Shown here piece after piece: positions 13,671 through 20,561 of a stretch of DNA of 20,561 nt. Source of the stretch: JBBRXJ01 sp038248505 (GTDB lineage Bacteria; Bacteroidota; Bacteroidia; Bacteroidales; JBBRXJ01); NCBI GenBank assembly GCA_038248505.1, contig JBBRXJ010000064.1, positions 1 to 20,561 on the forward strand, read 5' to 3'. The translations under genes and the position numbers were made by a program. The notes beneath the pieces were generated by a model that saw nothing but the letters and a program-made list of their open reading frames with translations, searched no databases and was not told the origin of the DNA. Numbering within the stretch: the first letter of the stretch is position 1; each line of letters begins with the position of its first letter.

Positions 13671-14906
13671 TTATATAGGCATTCGTATTCGTTCAATTCG
13701 TTGTAATAGTGTTGGATGCGAATAATGGAAGAATACATATACTTTATGTGGCATCAGATTACTTAGGTTGTTCGACGACAATTTCTTTAAGCCACTAATC
13801 AAATGCTCTCCTAATCCATAAGAATTTGCAAAGGCATCGGCTTGGTATTCATTTTTGCGTGATAGTAGATTCATTAAGAGCCCCGTTACTAAATTTACGG
13901 GTGTGAAAAATAAGCCAAAAGTAATTAAACTCATATGAAAGGATTTCTGACCGGCCCCTAAAACAGTACTAAATTCAGGCTTATTCATAAAAAGAGATAA
14001 GACAAAAAGACTGAAACCTATTTGCAATACTCCTAATAGAATGCTCGTTAATACATGCTTTTTGCGGTAATGACCTATTTCATGTGCCAAAACAGCAACT
14101 ATTTCATCGGTACTCAAATCTTTTATTAATGTATCATAAAGCACAATACGCTTCTTTGCCCCCAATCCACTAAAATAGGCATTCGCTTTTGATGATCGCT
14201 TGGAACCATCAATAACAAACACATTGTCGAGTTTAAAGCCAGCTTTTGTAGCAAACTCGCTTATTGCAATTTTTAATTCCCCGTCTTCTAATGGGTTTTG
14301 CTTGTTAAACAAGGGTACAATAAGACTTGAATAAAACATCGCCATAAATATCATAAAGGCTGAAATTAGAGACCATGCCCAAATCCAAAAGTAAACACCT
14401 GTTTTCATGTAAAACAGTACAATTAAAGATATTAGCAAACTGCCTATTAATGCAGCAAGTAACCATCCTTTTAATTTGTCTGCAATAAAGGTTTTAACTG
14501 TAGTTTTATTAAAGCCGTATAGTTCTTCAATTACAAAAGTATCGTAAATAGAAAATGGTGTATTAATTATATCAGAAACAATGAAAATGACACCAAAAAA
14601 ACCAAGAGCAAGAAGTATTGGGTTAAGAGTATAAGCTCTTAAATGATTATCCAAAATACCGAAAACACCTGCAAAAAGGACAATTAGAATAAGCACTAAA
14701 TTAAAAATAGAAGTAATTGCAGAAAAGCGTGTATTGATACGATCGTATGCTTGTGATTTTAAATACTTTTCTTCATCATATATTCCTTTTAAAACATCAG
14801 GAAGCGTTTGTTTTCGATTGCTTGCATTCAGATAATCAAGAAAACGAGAAAGAGCGAATTCAGCTATTAGTATAATAATGATCGCATTAAAAAGAATTGA
14901 TTGCAT
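13671..14906 (-). CDS. Ste24-type M48 zinc metalloprotease
   Basis: A 411-residue membrane protease of the CAAX-protease-1 (Ste24) type. The zinc-binding HEIGH is at 275-279, the third ligand is E353 in RKNEYQADAFA, and the PLFNKQNPLEDGELK and SKRSSKANAYFSGLG segments (about 198-250) are family hallmarks. About seven hydrophobic helices are visible, four before and two or more after the active site, with the M48 N-terminal domain at about 1-200. In eukaryotes the family trims prenylated proteins; bacterial members act in quality control of membrane proteins, related to HtpX. It uses the ATG at 14906 directly after a T-rich stretch. The product ends PTLLQRIERIRMPI, a usual M48 closing motif. 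Confidence 0.93.
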   Translation of the reverse strand: MQSILFNAIIIILIAEFALSRFLDYLNASNRKQTLPDVLKGIYDEEKYLKSQAYDRINTRFSAITSIFNLVLILIVLFAGVFGILDNHLRAYTLNPILLALGFFGVIFIVSDIINTPFSIYDTFVIEELYGFNKTTVKTFIADKLKGWLLAALIGSLLISLIVLFYMKTGVYFWIWAWSLISAFMIFMAMFYSSLIVPLFNKQNPLEDGELKIAISEFATKAGFKLDNVFVIDGSKRSSKANAYFSGLGAKKRIVLYDTLIKDLSTDEIVAVLAHEIGHYRKKHVLTSILLGVLQIGFSLFVLSLFMNKPEFSTVLGAGQKSFHMSLITFGLFFTPVNLVTGLLMNLLSRKNEYQADAFANSYGLGEHLISGLKKLSSNNLSNLMPHKVYVFFHYSHPTLLQRIERIRMPI

Positions 14907-14950
14907 ATTTTTTTTGTGTAAAAATAGTATTTTTTAGCGAAATTTATTAG

Positions 14951-14968
14951 CCGCCGCGAAGTGATGAG
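14951..14968 (+). repeat. short dispersed repeat, copy 2
   Basis: CCGCCGCGAAGTGATGAG shares the GTGATGAG end and the CCGC start with the copy at 6957. It lies 45 bases before the protease gene start, within the divergent gap to the dehydrogenase gene. Confidence 0.5.
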
Positions 14969-15145
14969 CAGGAAAATATTATTGGTAGAATAGTTATTTT
15001 TCATACTTAACTGAATTCTAGTTCAATGTCAATGAAAAAGGAATTTATGAATGTTTCAGCTTTAGATTAATATCTCAATAAATATTATAGAAACCATGTG
15101 TATGAAGAATTAAAACGATTATTTTTACAATCAAAATATTTAATA

Positions 15146-18079
15146 ATGAGTACTATTAACAAAGCATTTAAAGATTTAGAAAAATCATTTACTGGCGATA
15201 TTTATACAGATCAATTAACGCGAACAATATACGCGACCGATGGATCAGCCTATCGCGAATTCCCTGTTGCGGTTTGCCGTCCGGCTAATACCAATGATAT
15301 TAAGCAACTGATAGCATTTGCCCGAGACTATAAAATACCAATTATACCTCGTGCTGCAGGCACATCACTTGCTGGCCAAGTAGTAGGTAATGGCATTGTA
15401 GCAGACATATCAAAGTACATGACACGCATCATTGAGTTTAACAAGGAAGAGCGCTGGGTACGCGTTGAGCCAGGTGTAAACTTAGATGAGTTAAATCTGT
15501 TTCTTAAGCCTCATGGCTTGCTTTTTGGCCCTGAGACCTCAACAGCAAATCGTTGTATGATTGGAGGTATGGTTGGCAATAATGCATGTGGCCTACATTC
15601 GCTCGTTTATGGAAGTACACGTGATCATACTTTGGAAGTGAAAGCATTGCTGAGTGATGGAACAGAAGTGGTTTTTAAAGAGATAGATAACGAAACGTTT
15701 GAGAATAAATGTACGATTGATTCGCTAGAAGGACGTTTATACTCACAAATAAAGACCATACTCTCAGCATCGGAAGTTCAAGAAGAAATACGACGCGAGT
15801 ATCCTGATCCCCGCCTTGAGCGGCGCAATACTGGTTATGCTATTGACATTTTACTGGAGTCAGAGCCATTCACCAAAGGCAAAGGCAAATTTAATTTTTG
15901 TAAGCTCATAGCTGGTTCCGAAGGGACTTTAGCATTTATTACTGAAATAAAATTAAACCTACTGCCCCTACCCGCTCCAATAAAAGGCTTGTTATGTGTA
16001 CATTGTAAGACTATTGAGGATTCATTAAAAGCCAATTTGCTTGCATTAAAATACAAACCAGAAGCCATAGAGCTTATGGATAATACCATTCTACAACTTA
16101 CTAAAGACAATATTGAGCAACGTAAAAACCGTTTTTTTGTTGAAGGCGATCCAGGTGCTTTGTTAATTATTGAATTTGCCAAAAATACCAAAGAAGAAGT
16201 ACTGTCAATAGCTGCCAATATTGAGAAAGAGATGCGAGCTGCTAATTTAGCCTATCACTTCCCTACCGTATTTGGAGCCGATATTAAAAAAGTTTGGGAT
16301 TTACGAAAAGCCGGATTAGGGGTATTATCAAATATGCCAGGCGATGCCAAACCAGTTTCTGTAATAGAAGACACCTCCGTATTACCAGAATTGCTGCCCG
16401 CCTATATTGCCGAGTTTAATACCATGCTTGATTCTCTTGGTTTAAAATGTGTGTATCATGCACACATTGCTACTGGCGAGTTACACTTACGCCCCATCAT
16501 TGATTTAAAGAAGTCCAACGAAGTAGAACTCTTTCATACAGTTGCGCTCGAAACAGCCAAGCTCGTTAAAAAATACAAAGGCTCGCTTAGCGGCGAACAT
16601 GGCGATGGACGCTTACGTGGTGAGTTTATACCTCTCATGGTAGGTGCCAAAAATTATTTACTATTAAAAAAGATAAAAGAAACTTGGGATCCACTACATA
16701 TCTTTAATGCTGGCAAAATAACCGATACGCCTCCTATGACTAGTAGTTTACGATATAAATCGGGGGTAAAAGATCGCGAAATTGATACGATCTTTGATTT
16801 CAGTAAAACTCACGGTATACTTCGCGCAGCCGAGCAATGCAATGGGTCGGGTGACTGTCGTAAATCACATATTATTGGGGGCACAATGTGTCCAAGTTAC
16901 ATGGCCACCCGCGACGAAAACCACGTAACACGAGCCAGAGCGAATGTGCTGAGAGAATATTTAACATTTTCTTCAAAAAAGAATCCATTCGATCATAAGG
17001 AAATATATCAAATACTTGATCTCTGTATCTCATGTAAAGCCTGTAAATCAGAATGTCCATCCAACGTTGATGTTGCTAAGCTCAAAGCTGAATTTTTGCA
17101 ACATTATTACGATGCCAATGGCGTACCTATTAGAGCAAGCATTATAGCTAATATTACCACTATTAATAAACTAGGTAGTTTATGGCCTTGGTTTACCAAT
17201 TTCTTAATGTCAAATAGTGTTACAAGAAAGCTAGGCTTTCCTTTACTTGGTTTTTCACCTCATCGCGAAATGCCATTACTGTACCAAACTACGCTGAATA
17301 AATATATCCGAAATTACGCCACCGAAATGCAAAAAGGCAGCAAAGGCAGTGTTTATTTATTTAATGATGAGTTTACCAATTATAATGATACCGCAATTGG
17401 AATAAAAACAATACAACTATTAAATAAATTAGGCTATAAGGTAATTATTCCAAAACATGGAATGAGCGGTCGTACCTTCCTTTCAAAAGGATTAATTCGC
17501 CAAGCACGCAAAATAGCCGATAGAAATATTGAACAATTGAGCGGAGTCATTACAGCCGATCAACCCTTATTAGGCATAGAACCATCTGCAATACTGGCTT
17601 TTAGAGACGAGTATCCAGAACTAGTATCGTCTCACCTACGTGCCGATGCAGCAAAATTGGCAAAAAATGTAATGATGGTTGATGAATTTATTGCTCGTGA
17701 AGCCGAGAAAGGAAATATAAACAAAGACCAATTTACAAACGAAAAGCGTGATGTATTGTTACACGGGCATTGTCAACAAAAAGCCATTTCCTCAACAAAC
17801 TATACTAAAGCTATTTTGGCTCTACCCATAAATTATAGTGTAAATGAGATACCCTCAGGCTGTTGTGGCATGGCCGGCTCATTCGGTTTTGAGAAAGAAC
17901 ATTATGAAGTCTCTATGAATATTGGCGAATTAGTTTTATTTCCTGCCGTTCGTAAGGCATCAGCAGAAACCATTATTGTAGCACCCGGAACGAGTTGCCG
18001 CCATCAGATAAAAGATGTAACGGGAGTAATAGCTCTGCATCCGATGGAAGTGCTTTTTGGGGCGTTGAGGAAAGAATGA
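15146..18079 (+). CDS. FAD/Fe-S D-2-hydroxyacid dehydrogenase (YdiJ-like)
   Basis: A 977-residue fusion of a GlcD/vanillyl-alcohol-oxidase-type FAD protein with GlcF-type Fe-S modules. In order: FAD loop PRAAGTSLAG (68-77), FAD-oxidase C-terminal domain containing GEHGDGR and ending in the FNAGKI segment, then a cysteine group CNGSGDCRKS...MCPS, a ferredoxin-like CISCKACKSECP, and finally HCQQKA with GCCGMAGSFG of a CCG domain. The same order and length are seen in E. coli YdiJ (1018 residues), which oxidises D-2-hydroxyglutarate; D-lactate or glycolate are alternative substrates. It would pass electrons through Fe-S clusters to the quinone pool or a cytosolic acceptor. The ATG at 15146 is chosen over one at 15098: a TATTTTTA near-match to the -7 box lies just before it (15120-15127) and family similarity starts there. 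Confidence 0.92.
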   Translation: MSTINKAFKDLEKSFTGDIYTDQLTRTIYATDGSAYREFPVAVCRPANTNDIKQLIAFARDYKIPIIPRAAGTSLAGQVVGNGIVADISKYMTRIIEFNKEERWVRVEPGVNLDELNLFLKPHGLLFGPETSTANRCMIGGMVGNNACGLHSLVYGSTRDHTLEVKALLSDGTEVVFKEIDNETFENKCTIDSLEGRLYSQIKTILSASEVQEEIRREYPDPRLERRNTGYAIDILLESEPFTKGKGKFNFCKLIAGSEGTLAFITEIKLNLLPLPAPIKGLLCVHCKTIEDSLKANLLALKYKPEAIELMDNTILQLTKDNIEQRKNRFFVEGDPGALLIIEFAKNTKEEVLSIAANIEKEMRAANLAYHFPTVFGADIKKVWDLRKAGLGVLSNMPGDAKPVSVIEDTSVLPELLPAYIAEFNTMLDSLGLKCVYHAHIATGELHLRPIIDLKKSNEVELFHTVALETAKLVKKYKGSLSGEHGDGRLRGEFIPLMVGAKNYLLLKKIKETWDPLHIFNAGKITDTPPMTSSLRYKSGVKDREIDTIFDFSKTHGILRAAEQCNGSGDCRKSHIIGGTMCPSYMATRDENHVTRARANVLREYLTFSSKKNPFDHKEIYQILDLCISCKACKSECPSNVDVAKLKAEFLQHYYDANGVPIRASIIANITTINKLGSLWPWFTNFLMSNSVTRKLGFPLLGFSPHREMPLLYQTTLNKYIRNYATEMQKGSKGSVYLFNDEFTNYNDTAIGIKTIQLLNKLGYKVIIPKHGMSGRTFLSKGLIRQARKIADRNIEQLSGVITADQPLLGIEPSAILAFRDEYPELVSSHLRADAAKLAKNVMMVDEFIAREAEKGNINKDQFTNEKRDVLLHGHCQQKAISSTNYTKAILALPINYSVNEIPSGCCGMAGSFGFEKEHYEVSMNIGELVLFPAVRKASAETIIVAPGTSCRHQIKDVTGVIALHPMEVLFGALRKE

Positions 18080-18088
18080 TTAGTGATG

Positions 18089-18106
18089 CACCGCGGAAGT
18101 GATGAG
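18089..18106 (+). repeat. short dispersed repeat, copy 3
   Basis: CACCGCGGAAGTGATGAG ends in the same GTGATGAG as the copies at 6957 and 14951. It starts ten bases beyond the dehydrogenase stop codon and precedes a run of A residues. Confidence 0.45.
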
Positions 18107-18170
18107 TTAAAAAAAAACGGTATGTGTATATAATTATTCTTCGCAACTACCGTTTATAGAACAGTTTTGC

Positions 18171-18178
18171 TAATTTTG
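18171..18178 (+). promoter_or_regulatory. Bacteroidota -7 box for the PASTA protein gene
   Basis: TAATTTTG matches TAnnTTTG fully, 21 bases before the ATG at 18200. The box itself would lie inside any coding region starting further upstream, so it supports the 18200 start. The -33 element is unclear. Confidence 0.5.
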
Positions 18179-18199
18179 CCTAAAACAATCAGAGATCGC

Positions 18200-19018
18200 A
18201 TGCGTAACTTGCTGAAATTTATTATTACAGCCGAATTTCTTAAGAACTTGCTATTAGCAATTCTAGTTCTTTTTATTATCATAAACGGCACCAATCTTTT
18301 TTTAAGATTATATACATCACATAATAGATCTTTAGCAGTTCCAAACTTTTATGGTCTTAGTATTGAAGAAGCCCAATTACTTGCCAAAAAGAAAAAACTT
18401 CAGATTGAAATTTCAGACAGCGTATTTCAACAATTTGCCAGAAAGGGCACTGTTATTGATCAGCATCCAATTCCTGGTTTTAAAGTAAAACGATATCGAA
18501 GGATTTTCATTACCATGAATGCATTCAATCCTGAAAAAGTAGCTATGCCTTATATAGTTGGCGTATCATTACGTCAGGCTAAAGCAGTTATTGAAACACA
18601 AGGGCTAAGAATAGGCAAAATAACCTACGTGCCAGATATTGCCATTAACAATGTATTACAACAACGTTATTTAGGGAAAAGCATTGAAAAAGGCAGTATG
18701 ATTAATAAAGGCACAGCCATTGATCTTATTCTCGGCGATGGTTACAGTACACGAAATACAATACCACCTATATTACTCGGCTTAACAACGCGCAATGCCA
18801 ATAATCTCTTACTTCAGTCGTATTTAAATTTAGGATCTGTAATATTTGACCGCTCCGTAAAAGACTATAAAGATTCTGTAAGTGCTATTATATGGAAGCA
18901 GAAACCAGCTAATAACAAATTCACTTTTATACCACTAGGGTCATCGGTTGATGTATGGTTAACCATTGACTCTGTTAAGCTCGCTAAAGTTTTAAACGAT
19001 ACATTAGCCCCTAGATAA
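18200..19018 (+). CDS. membrane-anchored PASTA-domain protein
   Basis: A 272-residue protein with a short cytoplasmic start (MRNLLKFIITAEFLKN), one membrane helix (about residues 16-34) and three PASTA-like repeats outside. Repeat 1 begins AVPNFYGLSIEEAQLLAKK, repeat 2 AMPYIVGVSLRQAKAVIETQ, repeat 3 TIPPILLGLTTRNANNLLLQS; the first two are clear, the third more divergent, and each ends with a strand of the kind V-x-L-x-x. PASTA domains bind peptidoglycan stem peptides or unlinked precursors. Here there is no kinase and no transpeptidase domain, unlike PknB or PBP2x, so the protein may be a sensor or scaffold. The start codon of the next gene abuts its stop (TAA then ATG), a sign of tight translational coupling. 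The start at 18200 was chosen because of the -7 box. Confidence 0.87.
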   Translation: MRNLLKFIITAEFLKNLLLAILVLFIIINGTNLFLRLYTSHNRSLAVPNFYGLSIEEAQLLAKKKKLQIEISDSVFQQFARKGTVIDQHPIPGFKVKRYRRIFITMNAFNPEKVAMPYIVGVSLRQAKAVIETQGLRIGKITYVPDIAINNVLQQRYLGKSIEKGSMINKGTAIDLILGDGYSTRNTIPPILLGLTTRNANNLLLQSYLNLGSVIFDRSVKDYKDSVSAIIWKQKPANNKFTFIPLGSSVDVWLTIDSVKLAKVLNDTLAPR

Positions 19019-20561
19019 ATGAAAATTAAGATAAGCCTATTTTTTATTTTACTATTCTCTTGTGTACATTCATATACACAAGAAGTATTGAGTGGATTAT
19101 TTGATTCGCCTTTACTACAAAACGCTAGTAACTCTTTAAAATTAAAGAGTACAACCAGCGATACAAACATATTGAGTTTACCAATAATTGATGACTTTTC
19201 CTATCGCAGCCAATATCCGAGTTCAAAAATCTGGACCGATCATGCCGCTTATGTAAATACAAATTATGCCTTAAATCCACCTTCTATTGGCGTTGTAACA
19301 CTCGACGCTTTCGATTCAACAGGCAATATCTATGCACATGCAAGTTCGATTAGTTCTGTTGGTGACTACCTATCCAGCAGAAAAATTGATCTTAAAACAA
19401 TTTGCCACTTACAAACAGCAACAGATACCTATGCCATAGCATGGCATTCCTTGATTTTTAATAATCCATTTAGTGGTAAAAATCAAAATGCAGATTCATT
19501 ATTCAAAAAACTTACTGATACCACGTATATCAAAATAAAAGAAGCCGACTTTTACAACACAGCACTTGCATTTTATTACATAAAAGATTGTGATACATGC
19601 TTTGGTCTTTTTAGTGATAGTCTTTTATATAAAAGCATAAAGAATGGAGTTCTTAAAATAAGTAGAAACGATATCAAGCAACATCAATATACTACTGCTG
19701 ATAGCATCTATCTTAGTTTTTACTATCAACCAAAAGGTTTAAGCGACTATCCTGATGAGGATGATTCGCTTGTAGTTGAATTTTATTCACCATACGATAG
19801 CGAATGGCATTGGATGTGGAGTATTACAGGAAGTAAATTAGCCGATTTTAAACCTGTTTTAATCCCAATTAATAATATAAAATACTTACAACGTAATTTT
19901 CGCTTCCGATTTAAAAGCTACATCTCCCTCAACACTAGTGATGCTCCTGATGCTCAAAAATCTAATGTTGATTCATGGCATATCGATTATGTATATTTAG
20001 GAAGTGGGCGAAATAACAAAGATATTTATAGTAAAGATGTAGCATTTGTTGAGCCTATAACATCTATATTAAAAGATATTGAATGTATGCCATATAATCA
20101 TTTTACGTTTGCTTATAGCACTCTTCTTAAGTCAAGTTTTCGTCTTAATTATAAAAATAATTACAATTTAACAAGTCTTTTTACATATCGATATTTTAAG
20201 GTACGCGATGTTGATATGGATTCATTACATACCTATGATTTAGGCGAAAAAAGTCCAGCTTTATTGCAAAAAGACAATGTACAGATTGATTTGGAAAATG
20301 ATTTTTTTCCTGCTCAATATAGTGGCAATGAATCCGCTATATTCCACTTAATGGGTATACTAAAAACCGATGAAGATGATTTTATAAAAAGTAATGACAC
20401 CCTTATATATCAGCAAAACTTTTTAAACTATTATGCCTATGATGATGGTACAGCCGAAGCTGGATATGGTCTTAAGGGCGATGCCAAATATGCAAAGGTT
20501 GCCTATCTTTTTAATAATTACAAAAATGATAGCGTTCATGCTATTGATATATATTTTAATC
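19019..20561 (+). CDS. secreted protein, probable T9SS cargo (cut by window end)
   Basis: At least 514 residues, open at the right edge. It begins MKIKISLFFILLFSCVHSYTQE, a signal peptide with likely cleavage before QE; mature N-terminal Gln is frequent in type IX cargo. A segment IDDFSYRSQYPSSKIW and then NTNYALNPPSIGVVTLDAFD resembles the opening of large Bacteroidota proteins that carry a type IX sorting domain at the far C-terminus, which is not visible here. The middle looks like beta-sandwich repeats with Asp/Ser/Tyr-rich strands (SWHIDYVYLG at about residue 320). I infer cell-surface or secreted fate, and cannot name a function. The ATG follows the stop of the PASTA gene without a spacer, so the two are translated from one message and may act together at the envelope. 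Confidence 0.75.
   Translation, partial: MKIKISLFFILLFSCVHSYTQEVLSGLFDSPLLQNASNSLKLKSTTSDTNILSLPIIDDFSYRSQYPSSKIWTDHAAYVNTNYALNPPSIGVVTLDAFDSTGNIYAHASSISSVGDYLSSRKIDLKTICHLQTATDTYAIAWHSLIFNNPFSGKNQNADSLFKKLTDTTYIKIKEADFYNTALAFYYIKDCDTCFGLFSDSLLYKSIKNGVLKISRNDIKQHQYTTADSIYLSFYYQPKGLSDYPDEDDSLVVEFYSPYDSEWHWMWSITGSKLADFKPVLIPINNIKYLQRNFRFRFKSYISLNTSDAPDAQKSNVDSWHIDYVYLGSGRNNKDIYSKDVAFVEPITSILKDIECMPYNHFTFAYSTLLKSSFRLNYKNNYNLTSLFTYRYFKVRDVDMDSLHTYDLGEKSPALLQKDNVQIDLENDFFPAQYSGNESAIFHLMGILKTDEDDFIKSNDTLIYQQNFLNYYAYDDGTAEAGYGLKGDAKYAKVAYLFNNYKNDSVHAIDIYFN

Noticed and set aside
15835..17060. Minus-strand frames within the large dehydrogenase gene
   Set aside because: They oppose a gene with complete FAD and Fe-S motifs and have no motifs of their own.

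Overview
The window is AT-rich bacterial DNA that looks like the phylum Bacteroidota, probably an anaerobic or microaerobic environmental member. The evidence is direct and consistent. Starts lack Shine-Dalgarno sequences. Several genes are preceded by the Bacteroidota -7 box TAnnTTTG. A long secreted protein of the type-IX-secretion style runs off the right edge. Several small families typical of this phylum occur (DUF6132, Cys-rich small peptide with a radical SAM/SPASM enzyme, S23-like four-helix remnant).

Layout. 1-1101: end of an IS481-like transposase abutting a broken gene that joined a cyclic-nucleotide-binding domain to a ZIP-type transporter. 1153-2283: two hypothetical proteins, convergent. 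2460-3655: a TauE/SafE-type exporter followed by an N-terminally truncated PIN domain. 3676-3698: hairpin between convergent transcripts. 3730-8398 (minus strand): seven co-directional genes which, read 5'->3', are thioredoxin lipoprotein, DUF6132 membrane protein, ArsM-like methyltransferase with a cysteine tail, a 32-residue cysteine-containing peptide, radical SAM/SPASM enzyme, DUF302 protein, and a thioredoxin-thioredoxin reductase fusion. 8502-9598: DUF486 membrane protein, a four-helix-bundle gene remnant and a nitroreductase. 9752-11749: Kef-type cation/proton antiporter. 12031-13068: Tas-like aldo/keto reductase. 13334-13493: tRNA-Gly(CCC) and tRNA-Thr(CGT). 13671-14906: Ste24-type M48 protease. 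15146-18079: large FAD/Fe-S D-2-hydroxyacid dehydrogenase. 18200-20561: PASTA membrane protein, then a secreted protein cut by the window edge.

The most interesting part is 3730-8398. The 32-residue open frame at 6818-6916 ends in a CC...C segment and is separated from the radical SAM/SPASM gene by a terminator-like hairpin. That arrangement is common in RiPP clusters, where precursor transcript must exceed enzyme transcript. Two thioredoxins, one thioredoxin reductase, a cysteine-rich methyltransferase and DUF302 surround it. I infer an undescribed peptide-modification or thiol/metalloid-handling system: the radical SAM enzyme would modify the peptide, the methyltransferase would act on it or on a bound metalloid, and the thioredoxin relay would keep cysteines reduced. 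This is inference; only the gene content, order and motifs are seen.

No stretch longer than about 300 bases lacks a gene. The largest gaps are 11750-12030 (nothing recognisable), 13069-13333 (a -7 box and a degenerate repeat) and 14907-15145 (a short dispersed repeat).
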